Source: Verrucomicrobiota bacterium (GTDB lineage Bacteria; Verrucomicrobiota; Verrucomicrobiia; Limisphaerales; UBA11358). Taken from it: a DNA stretch of 64,000 bases. How positions within the stretch are numbered: position 1 is the stretch's first letter; every line of letters starts with the position of its first letter. Shown here one piece after another: positions 35,652 to 44,605 of the stretch. Where the stretch lies: assembly GCA_028872915.1 (NCBI GenBank), contig JAGWNY010000003.1, positions 1 through 64,000 on the forward strand. Reading direction: 5' to 3'. Below the pieces are notes generated by a model that did no database searches, was not told the origin of the DNA, and was given only the letters and a program-made list of their open reading frames with translations. The position numbers and the translations under genes are program-made.

Positions 35652-36947
35652 ATGAGTGTTGAAGCCAAACTTGAAGTGAACGGCCAAACGTGGACGCTGC
35701 CGGCGTTGGAAGGCAGCGAAGGCGAAAAGGCGGTGAACATTTCGGATCTCCGATTGAGCACGGGATACATTACCCTCGACGAAGGTTACGGAAACACAGG
35801 CTCGTGCATCAGCAAGATCACGTTCATTGACGGCGAAAAAGGAATTTTGCGGTATCGGGGCATTCCCATCGAGGAGTTGGCGGAGAAATCCACGTTTGTG
35901 GAGACGGCTTATCTGATCATTTACGGCTCCCTGCCCACGGATAGCCAACTGGCCGCTTTTTCAGACCTGTTGACGCAATACTCCATGTTGCACGAAGACA
36001 TGAAGTTCCATTTTGAAGGCTTTCCAGCGTCGGCGCATCCGATGGCCATTCTGTCGGCCATGATCAACGCCGCCAGTTGCTTTGACGACAAGATCATGCA
36101 CTGGCAATGGAAGAACCTGAAGGATTTTGAAGCGGCCGCCGCCAAGTTGATTTCGCAGGTGCGCACCATTGCCGCCTATGCCTATCGCAAGTCGCGCGGG
36201 TTGCCGTTCATCTATCCCAAGCGCACGTATAAATACACCAGAAATTTTCTGCACATGATGTTTTCTGCGCCGGATGAGGACTTCGAGGTCAAGCCCGAAG
36301 TTGCCAAGGCGCTGGACCTCATTTTTCTGCTTCATGCCGATCACGAACAGAATTGTTCCACTTCCACCGTCCGCATGGTCGCCTCATCCCAGGCGAATCT
36401 TTTTGCCAGTTGTTCGGCGGGGGTGTGCGCGCTTTGGGGGCCGTTGCACGGCGGCGCCAATCAGGCGGTTCTCGAAATGCTCGAGCAAATTCATCAAACA
36501 GGCGACGATGGCTCGCGGTTCATCGCCGCGGCAAAGGACAAGAACAGCGGCAAAAAACTGATGGGCTTCGGACATCGGGTGTATAAGAATTACGATCCGC
36601 GGGCAAAGATCATCAAGAAAGCCTGCGATGAGGTCCTCGCGCACCTCAACATCAGCGACCCCCTCCTGGACATCGCCAAGCACCTGGAAGCGGCGGCGCT
36701 CAAGGACCCCTATTTCGTCGAGCGCAAGCTCTATCCAAACGTTGACTTTTACAGCGGCATCATTATGCGCGCGATTGGCATTCCCGTGGAGATGTTTCCG
36801 GTCATTTTTGCCATTGGCCGGATGCCGGGCTGGATTGCCAATTACAAGGAAATCATGGAGGACCCGAAAAGCCGCATCAGCCGGCCGCGCCAAGTTTACA
36901 TCGGAAAGACGCTCAACCACTACGTTTCGCTTGAACAGCGCCAATGA
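35652..36947 (+). CDS. gltA: Citrate synthase
   Basis: A 431-residue type II citrate synthase that condenses oxaloacetate and acetyl-CoA. The N-terminal domain starts with a short beta region ([16 protein letters not shown]). Catalytic segments include [44 protein letters not shown] and the final [15 protein letters not shown] precedes the ATG. A REC-histidine kinase gene follows after 63 bp. Confidence 0.97.
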   Translation: MSVEAKLEVNGQTWTLPALEGSEGEKAVNISDLRLSTGYITLDEGYGNTGSCISKITFIDGEKGILRYRGIPIEELAEKSTFVETAYLIIYGSLPTDSQLAAFSDLLTQYSMLHEDMKFHFEGFPASAHPMAILSAMINAASCFDDKIMHWQWKNLKDFEAAAAKLISQVRTIAAYAYRKSRGLPFIYPKRTYKYTRNFLHMMFSAPDEDFEVKPEVAKALDLIFLLHADHEQNCSTSTVRMVASSQANLFASCSAGVCALWGPLHGGANQAVLEMLEQIHQTGDDGSRFIAAAKDKNSGKKLMGFGHRVYKNYDPRAKIIKKACDEVLAHLNISDPLLDIAKHLEAAALKDPYFVERKLYPNVDFYSGIIMRAIGIPVEMFPVIFAIGRMPGWIANYKEIMEDPKSRISRPRQVYIGKTLNHYVSLEQRQ

Positions 36948-37010
36948 ATCCGGCCGGGCACGACGTCGGCGGGGTCCGCCAGGCGCCGCGTGGCGGCTCG
37001 AATTCTTCAA

Positions 37011-38108
37011 ATGAAAAAAATTCTGATCATTGATGATGAAGAGTGGCTGCGTGAGATGATGCACATGGCGCTCAGCCAGAAGGGCTTTGAAGTGATTGAA
37101 GCCGCCGACGGGATGGAGGGGATCGAAAAGGCGCGCAAGGAACTTCCCGATCTGATCCTTTGCGACATCAACATGAGCCGGGTGGACGGCTACCTGACCC
37201 TGGCCGAATTGCGAAAAGAGGCGCACACGGCCGCCATACCGTTCATTTTGATGACCGGCCTGGTGGACAGCGGCGGCGGCATGAGGCACGGCATGGAGCT
37301 GGGCGCGGACGATTACCTGAACAAACCTTTTACGGCGGATGTGCTCTATGCCGCAGTGGAAGCCCGTCTAAAAAAGTCGCAAACGCTTCGCGACGCCGCC
37401 GAGCAGAAGTTGCGGCACCTGCGAGACAACATCAGCATGATGATGCCGCATGAAATGCGGACCCCCCTCAACGGCATCCTCTCAAACGCCGAACTGCTGG
37501 CCCATTCATCTGAAACGCTCAAGCCCGCGGAAATTGCTGAAATCGGCCAGGAGATTCACACGTCGAGCGAACAACTGGCGCGCCTGATCGAAAATTTTCT
37601 CATTATTGCCCAATTGGAGTTGATTGCCGCCGATCCGAAAAACGTCGCTGCGTTACGAGCCGGGCGCACGGAACACCCGGCGGAGGTGATCCAAAAACAC
37701 GCTGTGGACCAGGCGAACCACGCCGGACGCGCAACCGACATGTCCGTCCAGGCCGCCGACGTTCCCATGCCCATTGCCGAGGATTACATCAGCAAGATCG
37801 TGGATGAATTGGCGCAGAACGCGTTGAAGTTTTCGAAGGCCGGCTCGCCAGTGGCCGTCACGCTCGCCCAGAGCGGCAATTCCGTGGTGCTGTCGGTCAC
37901 CGATCGCGGTCGGGGATTTTCGCCGGAGCAAATATCGCGGGTGGGCGCCTACGCGCAGTTTGATCGCAAGCTGCATGAACAACAGGGCCTGGGCCTGGGT
38001 CTGAGCATCGCCAAGCGGCTTGTCGAATTGCACGGAGGCGCTTTGTCCATTGCCAGCGAAAAGGACAATGGCGCCGTCATTTCGGCCAAATTTCCGCAGG
38101 TGCAATAA
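37011..38108 (+). CDS. Receiver-histidine kinase hybrid protein
   Basis: A 365-residue soluble protein. The N-terminal receiver (residues 1-120) has the DDEE acid pocket, phospho-acceptor Asp52 in LCDINMSRVDGY, and Lys105 in LNKPF. The HisKA helix follows with His147 in MPHEMRTPLNGI. The HATPase domain has N-box DELAQNALKFSK, DRGRGFS and GLGLGLSIAKRLVELHGG. No sensor or membrane segment exists, so input comes from phosphorylation of the receiver by another kinase. The ATG at 37011 directly begins MKKILIIDDEE. The target is unknown. Confidence 0.92.
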   Translation: MKKILIIDDEEWLREMMHMALSQKGFEVIEAADGMEGIEKARKELPDLILCDINMSRVDGYLTLAELRKEAHTAAIPFILMTGLVDSGGGMRHGMELGADDYLNKPFTADVLYAAVEARLKKSQTLRDAAEQKLRHLRDNISMMMPHEMRTPLNGILSNAELLAHSSETLKPAEIAEIGQEIHTSSEQLARLIENFLIIAQLELIAADPKNVAALRAGRTEHPAEVIQKHAVDQANHAGRATDMSVQAADVPMPIAEDYISKIVDELAQNALKFSKAGSPVAVTLAQSGNSVVLSVTDRGRGFSPEQISRVGAYAQFDRKLHEQQGLGLGLSIAKRLVELHGGALSIASEKDNGAVISAKFPQVQ

Positions 38109-38210
38109 AGCTTGGCTTGCGGCCCGTGAAAAAGCGCCCGGTGAGGGCGCCGGGCTGCAATCGCGCGGCCTGTTTTAACGGACTGTTGGCCGCGGGCTGG
38201 TTTCCGACGT

Positions 38211-39023
38211 TCAATTCATCTCCTGGCCGCCCGTCACGCTCAGCGAAATCCCGGTCAGATATCCGGCTGCTTCACTCGCCAAAAAAATCAGCGCCTGGCA
38301 TACATCCTCATACCCGCAGCCCCGCTTCATCGGCACCTGGCTGACATACGCCTGGCGCACGTCGTCAATCGTTTTCGCGCCAGCCACCTTGCCTGCCTTG
38401 AGATATTGCACGAACAATCCGTTGTTCGGGTCCGTCCAAAGCGGCGAGTCAAGCAGGTTGCCCGGGCAAATCGCGTTGCAACGGATGCCGTGCGGCGCCA
38501 TTTCCAGCGCCACGCTTTGCACCAGCCCAATGCCGCCGAATTTCGCCGCCGCATACGCGGAGTTTGCCGCGCTGCCTTTTTTTCCGGACTTGGAATTGAT
38601 CTGAATGATGACCCCGCTGCGCCGGGGCTTCATCACCCGGCAGGCATGCTTCATCGTCAGAAAATTTCCGAACAAATTCACGTTCATCACCGCCCGCCAT
38701 TTTTCCGCGTTCGCCTCGGCAATCGGCCCGGCGATGAGAATGGCGGCGTTGGCCACCACAATGTCCACGCGGCCAAATTCCGACACCGCGCGATCAAACA
38801 ATTTTTCCACGTCGGCTTCCTGGGTCACATCCGTCTTGACGGCAAGCGCTTTGCGGCTTGTTGACCGGGCGACGTCCGCCGCCGTGGCCTGCGCCGCCTC
38901 GTCCTTCATGTCGGCAATGGCCAGATGGCATCCCGCCGCCGCCAGCGCGTGACAAATGGCCTGGCCAAGCCCCTGGGCGCCACCGGTCACGACGGCGATT
39001 TTGTCATTAAGAGAGATATTCAT
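38211..39023 (-). CDS. SDR oxidoreductase, sorbitol-6-phosphate dehydrogenase-like
   Basis: A 270-residue short-chain dehydrogenase. The NAD site is VVTGGAQGLGQ, and the catalytic Ser-Tyr-Lys lies in QINSKSGKKGSAANSAYAAAKFGG. The sequence around INSKSGK, VPMKRGCGYEDV and the end LTGISLSVTGGQ resembles SrlD sorbitol-6-phosphate 2-dehydrogenase closely enough to propose a sugar-alcohol or sugar-phosphate substrate. It overlaps the upstream medium-chain dehydrogenase by four bases (ATGA), so both act in one pathway. Confidence 0.82.
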   Translation of the reverse strand: MNISLNDKIAVVTGGAQGLGQAICHALAAAGCHLAIADMKDEAAQATAADVARSTSRKALAVKTDVTQEADVEKLFDRAVSEFGRVDIVVANAAILIAGPIAEANAEKWRAVMNVNLFGNFLTMKHACRVMKPRRSGVIIQINSKSGKKGSAANSAYAAAKFGGIGLVQSVALEMAPHGIRCNAICPGNLLDSPLWTDPNNGLFVQYLKAGKVAGAKTIDDVRQAYVSQVPMKRGCGYEDVCQALIFLASEAAGYLTGISLSVTGGQEMN

Positions 39024-40609
39024 GACGCGGCAAATTCCGATTTCAATGCCGCCTCCGCTTCCTTGTTCCAGTACCCGTTCCGTAGCGCCCCGGCCACGGC
39101 CGAATGTTCCCGGCCCATTTCCGTCAGCGCCGTCAGTTTCAGTCCCTTGGCAAATGGATAAACCACGATCTTTCCCGGCATCGTATTCTTTTCCACGGCG
39201 CGAATGCCGTCCACCGCGCCATCAAGGCCGGCAATCGCGGCAACGGACAGGTTGGTGTCCAGGCGCCGGTCGGCGACTTTTTTAAGCACCGCCTTCATGT
39301 CCTCCAACGTGGAACCGCTCGTGCCGATAAAATAGCACTGCCTGGATACGTAGGCGTCGAGGTCCAGTTCGGCGGTTTTATCGGCCGGGATGCCGGCAAA
39401 AATATTGATGATGGCGCGCGGCGCGGCGGCCTGGACGGCCTGGGCGACCAGCGCCGGGACGGGCGCCATGAGGACGATGTAATCAAACGGTCCCGGCAAT
39501 TTGTCCTTGGACGGATTGTAGGTCTGGAGCGTCAGCCGGTTTTTTTGAGCGAGCGGTTCGGATAATTTGCGCAAGGCGGCCAGGCGGTCATCATTCAGAT
39601 CACCTGCAAAAACAGTCACGCCCTCCACGTCCTGGCACAAATCACGAATAACGTGCATGGCGCCCATTGGCCCGGCGGCGCCGATGATGTTGATCCGGTC
39701 ATTGCGCCGGATTTCCGCCGTGGCCGGAATGGCGGCCAGCGCCTCGGCGACATTGTTTCCCGCCGTGCCAATGATACGGATGCCGCCATAATGAACGCGT
39801 CCCACAGGCGTCACAACGGGCCGTCCGAATTTCTTTCCGCCTTGCACGATGACAAACAAGCCGTTGGCGCCAACGCAGGCAAAAAGCTTTGCCACGACGG
39901 CAGGTTCGCTTCCGAAATAGATAACGTCATCGAATTTTTCGGAAGGCGGCGCGTCTGGCCGGGCATGGGTAACCGTCCCCGTATTGGGAACGTCAGGCCG
40001 GTCGTCGCTCACGATGAGGGTCCTGCCGTCGCGTTTGAAAGAGCGGCGCTGGCGTTCCACGTAGGCATCCTCCACGCACGCCCACGGTTCGCAGAGCGCA
40101 ATGGCGGATGCCGACAAGTCTTCGGGCGCGGGAATGAACATGGTCTCGCCGTCCGGCGCCGTGATGACCCGTTCATCCACCAGCACAAATTCCTGGAGGG
40201 CGCCCTCAAAATTATAGCCAAAGGCTGAATTGGAATTGCGCGTGGGCAGCCAGCGATAATCCGTCTGCACCAGATAACGTTCGCCAACTTTGTAACGCTT
40301 CACTTCGGGGCCGACCTCGACAATGCGCACCACCGTTTCATGGCCCGGAACCACCGGCTTTTCGCCGGGCACATAGTGCGGCATCTGCGTGAGCGTATCC
40401 GGCGCAATCCCAGCCGTGATTTCCGACTTGCGCGCATGGCCCGAAAATTGTTTGAGCAATTTCAAATCGGAAAAACAAAGGCCGCAGACCTCCACCTGGC
40501 AGAGGACCTGATGCCGTCCGGGCCGAAAAACCGGCTTGGATTCGATGATGCGAAGCTGGTCCGGGCCGATCAACTGCACCGCCCGTTGTTTGTCTGGAAT
40601 CGTTGTCAT
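39020..40609 (-). CDS. Zinc-type medium-chain dehydrogenase, sorbose-phosphate reductase-like
   Basis: A 529-residue MDR-superfamily protein, longer than usual (about 350). The N-terminal catalytic domain has VCGLCFSDLKLL and PGHETVVRIVEVG. Nucleotide-binding regions include INIIGAAGPMGAMHVI. The extra length lies before this, around residues 190-290, where a second small Rossmann-like segment (DDVIYFGSEPAVVAKLFACVG) can be seen. Coupling with the SrlD-like SDR suggests a polyol or ketose-phosphate pathway; no transporter is adjacent. Similar large MDR proteins are annotated as L-sorbose-1-phosphate reductase, which is an inference here. Confidence 0.75.
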   Translation of the reverse strand: MTTIPDKQRAVQLIGPDQLRIIESKPVFRPGRHQVLCQVEVCGLCFSDLKLLKQFSGHARKSEITAGIAPDTLTQMPHYVPGEKPVVPGHETVVRIVEVGPEVKRYKVGERYLVQTDYRWLPTRNSNSAFGYNFEGALQEFVLVDERVITAPDGETMFIPAPEDLSASAIALCEPWACVEDAYVERQRRSFKRDGRTLIVSDDRPDVPNTGTVTHARPDAPPSEKFDDVIYFGSEPAVVAKLFACVGANGLFVIVQGGKKFGRPVVTPVGRVHYGGIRIIGTAGNNVAEALAAIPATAEIRRNDRINIIGAAGPMGAMHVIRDLCQDVEGVTVFAGDLNDDRLAALRKLSEPLAQKNRLTLQTYNPSKDKLPGPFDYIVLMAPVPALVAQAVQAAAPRAIINIFAGIPADKTAELDLDAYVSRQCYFIGTSGSTLEDMKAVLKKVADRRLDTNLSVAAIAGLDGAVDGIRAVEKNTMPGKIVVYPFAKGLKLTALTEMGREHSAVAGALRNGYWNKEAEAALKSEFAAS

Positions 40610-40701
40610 GGACGCTGGAGAATAAATTCGTTTCCGCGAAAAGTGAACTGCAATGTTTGAAACCCGGATTAAACACGGATAAAGCCGGGCTTATCCGAAA
40701 C

Positions 40702-40724
40702 CGGTTGGGCGGGCTGCCCAACCG
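40702..40724. repeat. 9-bp inverted repeat upstream of decayed ABC gene
   Basis: CGGTTGGGC at 40702-40710 pairs perfectly with 40716-40724 over a five-base loop. It lies 78 bp upstream of the dehydrogenase start and just before the decayed exporter. No T-run follows; its function is unknown. Confidence 0.35.
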
Positions 40725-40763
40725 AACGGGCGGGCCGCCTGTGCCACCCGGAACAAATTATTT

Positions 40764-41240
40764 GGCGCCCGCGGCGTGGGGCTGATCGCCCTCGTCAACC
40801 GCGTCCTCAACCGTCCCCACGCCTTCACCACGCTGATGATCGCGGGATTCATCATGCTGGGCGCCGGCAAGGTGCTCACGAGTTTCATTTCCCAATGGTG
40901 GCTCGCCCGCTTCTCGCAGAAGACCATTGCCGGCCTCCGCCAGGGGCTGGTGGAAAAAATATTCGCTGTCCCGATCCGGCATTTCGAGGAAACCGGCGCT
41001 CCGCGCTTCATGGTCGCCCTCACCGAAGACGTCATGGAGGTGGGGCAGGCCCTGCTCGGAATTCCGCCGACCGCCGTCACCACCGCCATTCTCCTCGGCG
41101 GGCGGTGTATTTTAGTCTGCTCTCCTGGAAGGCCACCCTGGGAATGCCCGGCTTGGTCGTCATCGGCGCCTTCATCTACCGCATCTTCATCGCGCGCGGC
41201 TTCCATTATCTCATGCCGGCGCGCAACGAAGCCAAAGTGA
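40764..41240 (+). pseudogene. Decayed cyclic-peptide ABC exporter (membrane domain fragment)
   Basis: The reading frame around 40776 encodes SQKTIAGLRQGLVEKIFAVPIR, HFEETGAPRFMVALTEDVMEVG and AVTTAILLGG, a membrane-domain segment of SyrD/PvdE-like cyclic-peptide exporters. At about 41101 one base is missing, and the protein continues in the next frame as AVYFSLLSWKATLGMPGLVV and FIARGFHYLMPARNE. Both the first membrane helices and the whole ATPase domain are absent. The gene is therefore truncated at both ends and frameshifted. Confidence 0.8.
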
Positions 41241-41310
41241 ATGAGCGATGTCACGATTCCCAATCCATTCGAGAAATCCCCGCCCCTTTGCAGCCTGCGC
41301 TGAATTCCTG

Positions 41311-41883
41311 ATGCCACGAATTCTATGGCCCGCGCCGCCGGACGATCTCGATTTGGCCGGGAATCAGGTGCATGTTTTTTGCGCCGCCCTCGACCTGCCC
41401 GCCCGCCAGATCGCCCATCTCGCCGAAACCCTTTCGCCCGACGAATCGGAACGCGCCCGGCGCTTCCGTTTCGAACGGGACGCCGCCCGTTTCATCGCCA
41501 GCCGGGGCCATCTCCGCGAAATCCTTGGCCGTTTCCTCCAGTCCTCGCCCGACCGGCTCGCCCTGCCGCCCAACCCGCCTCTCCTCCCCGCCTTCTTCGA
41601 CGCCTGGACCCGTGGCGAGGCCTTTCTCAAGGCCAATGGCCAGGGTCTCGATGGCCTGCCCCATCGCGTCGAAATTTCCCGCCTCGACAGCGATTGGGCC
41701 ATCCATCAATTGGCTCCTGCTCCCGATTACATCGGCGCCACCGTCCTACGAAATCCCTCCGCGCGCGTCGCCTCCTGGCATTGGCGCTGCCCCGCCTCAA
41801 ACGGATTCCCCTCATTCCGAGTGCTTCCGGCCCGAACTGGTGATTTATTAGTGCAGGCCGCCATTGGGCAATTGAATTTTTGA
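41311..41883 (+). pseudogene. 4'-phosphopantetheinyl transferase with missing catalytic core
   Basis: A 190-residue open frame related to Sfp-type phosphopantetheinyl transferases. The N-terminal part is good: VHVFCAALDLPARQI, then LSPDESERARRFRFERD and ASRGHLREILGRFL. It then jumps to PPLLPAFFDAWTRGEAFLKANG, the C-terminal half. The roughly 70-90 residues between, with the Mg-binding G(I/V)DxE motif, are gone, and the usual W-T-R-K-E-A has become W-T-R-G-E-A. It is probably inactive. It lies next to the decayed peptide exporter, as in nonribosomal-peptide loci. Confidence 0.75.
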
Positions 41884-41946
41884 TTTCTCTTTTTGCCCGG
41901 TTTTTAGTAACCGTTCTATGGTGAACGGGAAAATCCAATCGAATTT

Positions 41947-42912
41947 ATGCCATTAACACATACACGCGACTTGTTTGCCAAGGCGTTGAAAGGAAAATAC
42001 GCCCTGGGAGCTTTCAACGTAAACAACATGGAACTCCTTCAGGCGATTATCGAGGCCTGCGAAGAGGAAAAAGCGCCGGTGATGCTCCAAATCTCCAAAG
42101 GCGCCCGCCAATATGCCAACCCGGTCTATCTAAAAAAACTCATCGAGGCTGCCGTCAGCCTCACCACCATTCCCATCGCCGTGCATCTCGACCATGGTGA
42201 TTCCTTTGAATTATGCCGCGAGTGCATTGACGAGGGCTTCACCAGCGTCATGATTGACGCCAGCCACGAACCGTTTGAAAAAAACGTTGAAATTACAAAA
42301 AAAGTGGTGGAATACGCCCACAAACACAATTGCGTCGTGGAATCCGAACTCGGCCACCTCGTCGGGGCGCAATTTGACGAAGGTGAGGAAGGTGGCGCCC
42401 ATTCCGTCAGCGGCCATTACACGGTTCCGGAGGAAGCGGTGAAATTCGTCAAGGAAACCGGCTGCGACTCGCTCGCCGTGGCCATCGGCAATTCGCACGG
42501 CGCTTATAAATTCAAAGGATCGCAACACCTGGACCTCGAACGGCTCAAACTCATCAAAAGCGCCTTAATGGACGCCGGCTTGGGCGATTATCCCCTCGTG
42601 TTGCACGGTGCCTCATCCGTCCCAAAGGAATTGGCGGCTGAAATCAACAAATATGGCGGCAAGCTCGGCGCTGACACCGCTGGTGTGCCCGAAGCCGATA
42701 TCGAAGTGGCGCGTCGCACCGGCTGCACAAAGGTCAATATTGATACTGACTTGCGTTTGGCAATGACTGCCGCGATTCGCAAGGTCTTTGCCGAAAATCC
42801 CAAGGAATTTGATCCCCGCAAATACCTCGGCCCAGCCCGCTCAAAGGTCAAAGACCTCGTCCGCCACAAAATCAAAGACGTTCTTTGCTGCGCCGGCCAC
42901 GCGTTCGATTAA
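41947..42912 (+). CDS. fba: Fructose-bisphosphate aldolase, class II
   Basis: A 321-residue zinc-dependent aldolase of glycolysis and gluconeogenesis. Zinc and active-site motifs are visible: the first histidine in VHLDHGDSF, SVMIDASHEPFEKN, the glutamate in VESELGHLVG, AIGNSHGAYKF and VLHGASSVPKE, and the C-terminal NIDTDLRLAMT. A hairpin that could terminate it starts 68 bp past the stop. Confidence 0.96.
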   Translation: MPLTHTRDLFAKALKGKYALGAFNVNNMELLQAIIEACEEEKAPVMLQISKGARQYANPVYLKKLIEAAVSLTTIPIAVHLDHGDSFELCRECIDEGFTSVMIDASHEPFEKNVEITKKVVEYAHKHNCVVESELGHLVGAQFDEGEEGGAHSVSGHYTVPEEAVKFVKETGCDSLAVAIGNSHGAYKFKGSQHLDLERLKLIKSALMDAGLGDYPLVLHGASSVPKELAAEINKYGGKLGADTAGVPEADIEVARRTGCTKVNIDTDLRLAMTAAIRKVFAENPKEFDPRKYLGPARSKVKDLVRHKIKDVLCCAGHAFD

Positions 42913-42979
42913 GTGCGGCAGTGCGCCGATATTGAAAGACTCAAATCAGTCCGATTCGGGCTGGCCAACATAAGATTCG

Positions 42980-43002
42980 AATGGCTCGCAATGCGAGCCA
43001 TT
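42980..43002 (+). terminator. Probable fba terminator hairpin
   Basis: AATGGCTCGC at 42980-42989 pairs perfectly with 42993-43002 over a three-base loop. Only a short T-run follows (TTTT at 43001-43004, partly in the stem). It lies between fba and hsp20. Confidence 0.5.
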
Positions 43003-43103
43003 TTGACGCTTACGCGACAATAATTGTGAGCCTTAATGGCGCATAAAAACTTCCATTTTTGTTTATTTAACCAATTTTTATTCCATTTTTTCATTCCAGG
43101 TGA

Positions 43104-43120
43104 TTGGCACGTCCAAAGCT
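43104..43120 (+). promoter_or_regulatory. Sigma-54-like promoter for hsp20
   Basis: TTGGCACGTCCAAAGCT has a perfect RpoN -24 box (TTGGCACG). The invariant GC of the -12 box is exactly 10 bp from the GG; the rest of the -12 box is AAGCT instead of TTGCW. Transcription would start near 43131, about 44 bp before the ATG at 43175. Its position in AT-rich, non-coding DNA makes chance less likely than for hits inside genes. Confidence 0.55.
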
Positions 43121-43174
43121 AAATAGAAAGCGATGTAGTTAAAACCAAAACCTTTAACGAAAGGAATGATTGTT

Positions 43175-43615
43175 ATGAAACTGACAAAAGTATCAACATG
43201 GCCAACCTTGGGCCGGCTCACCGACCTGCGGGACGAAATTGACCGTCTCTTCGACGCGCCATTGGCCCGCACGTCCGAGTTTCTGGGTTGGACGCCGGCA
43301 TTTGACGTTTATGAAGACAAGGACAATTTCATCGTCAAGGCCGAATTGCCCGGAATGAAGAGGGAAGACATAAACGTTTCGCTGCACGACGGCAGCCTGA
43401 TTATTTCAGGCGAGCGTAAAAGCGAAATGAAGAGCGAAGGCGCCGAAGTGTACCGCGCCGAGCGGTATTTCGGACGATTCCAGCGGGCCGTATCGCTGCC
43501 CGCAACGGTGGCGGCGGACAAGGTCAAGGCGCAATACAAGGACGGCGTGCTGACTGTGACGCTGCCAAAAAGCGAAGAGGCCAAGCCCAGGCAAATCGAA
43601 GTGAATGTGAATTGA
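43175..43615 (+). CDS. Small heat-shock protein (Hsp20/alpha-crystallin family)
   Basis: A 146-residue ATP-independent holdase. The alpha-crystallin domain covers about 40-146: FDVYEDKDNFIVKAELPGM, ISGERKSE, AERYFGRFQRAVSLP and the final YKDGVLTVTLPKSEE. The ATG at 43175 is preferred because AAAGGA at 43160-43165 is correctly spaced from it; the ATG at 43166 would touch the ribosome-binding site. A sigma-54-like promoter lies upstream and an intrinsic terminator follows. Confidence 0.94.
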   Translation: MKLTKVSTWPTLGRLTDLRDEIDRLFDAPLARTSEFLGWTPAFDVYEDKDNFIVKAELPGMKREDINVSLHDGSLIISGERKSEMKSEGAEVYRAERYFGRFQRAVSLPATVAADKVKAQYKDGVLTVTLPKSEEAKPRQIEVNVN

Positions 43616-43633
43616 AATTCCTTCGAATGACAG

Positions 43634-43666
43634 ACTCCCGCTCTAAACGGCGGGAGTTTTTGTTTT
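43634..43666 (+). terminator. Intrinsic terminator of hsp20
   Basis: ACTCCCGC at 43634-43641 pairs with GCGGGAGT at 43650-43657 over an eight-base loop, followed by TTTTTGTTTT. It is a clear rho-independent terminator 18 bp after the hsp20 stop. Confidence 0.9.
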
Positions 43667-43720
43667 GGTTAACCCAACGCAGGCTTGAAAATTTGCGCCT
43701 GAAACTTGAGACTTGGCGCC

Positions 43721-44536
43721 ATGCCCGACCCAAGCCTCCTCATTCTGGTGCCGGCCTACAATGAAGAGCGGCGCATCGAACCGGTCTTGCGGGATTATGC
43801 GCAATACCTCGGCAGGAATTACCAGGGCCAATTCCAGATCATCGTCGTGCTCAATGGCTGCACGGACAACACCATGGGCGTCGTGCAAAAGGTATCGGTG
43901 GAATATCCATGCGTCCGTGCCTTGGAATTCAAGGAACCGATTGGAAAGGGTGGCGCGCTCATCGAGGGTCTCAAGCTGGCCGCGCACGCCGATTTGATTG
44001 GCTATACCGACGCGGACGGCGCGACCCCCGCGCGCGCGTTTTTGGACCTCGTGCAGCGCATCGGGAACGCCGATTGTGTCGTCGGTTCGCGCTGGCTGCC
44101 GCAATCCATCGTGCATCAAGCGCAGACCGGCAACCGGCAGTTTGCCAGCCGCGTTTTTCATTTCATCGTCCAATGCCTTTTCGGATTGAACATCCGCGAT
44201 ACGCAATGCGGCGCAAAAGTGTTGAAGCGGACGGCGGTTGAAAAAATCCATTCCAACCTGCGCATCGCGGACATGGCTTTTGACATCAATCTACTCTATT
44301 CCCTTAAGCACGCCCGCTTTGTCATCCGCGAACTGCCCACGGAATGGACCGACAAGGCCGGCTCCAAGGTCCATCTGTTGCGTTCCTCGGCGACCATGTT
44401 TTTGTCCGTCTTGCGCGTGCGGTTGATTTACTCGCCATTCTATAAATGGCTTGGACCGTTGCGACCGCTTGAAGGGTGGATTTACCGGAAACTGCGGGCG
44501 CCCCAGCCGCTGCCGCGGCCAAATAAGGGACGCTGA
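43721..44536 (+). CDS. Family 2 glycosyltransferase, dolichol-phosphate-mannose-synthase-like
   Basis: A 271-residue protein. It begins LLILVPAYNEERRIEPVL, with the nucleotide-sugar aspartates in GYTDADGATP. IRDTQCGAKVLKR and the ADMAFDINLLYSL segment match DPM1-type or polyprenyl-phosphate glycosyltransferases. It has no C-terminal membrane helices, so it resembles the soluble (DPM1) form. Likely acceptor: a polyprenyl phosphate. The ATG at 43721 is chosen by family alignment. Confidence 0.85.
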   Translation: MPDPSLLILVPAYNEERRIEPVLRDYAQYLGRNYQGQFQIIVVLNGCTDNTMGVVQKVSVEYPCVRALEFKEPIGKGGALIEGLKLAAHADLIGYTDADGATPARAFLDLVQRIGNADCVVGSRWLPQSIVHQAQTGNRQFASRVFHFIVQCLFGLNIRDTQCGAKVLKRTAVEKIHSNLRIADMAFDINLLYSLKHARFVIRELPTEWTDKAGSKVHLLRSSATMFLSVLRVRLIYSPFYKWLGPLRPLEGWIYRKLRAPQPLPRPNKGR

Positions 44537-44605
44537 TGCAAGGGGAATACCGGCGAAACGGTCGCCGTTATTGACAAATCATTTCAACGAAAAGATATTC
44601 TCTCT

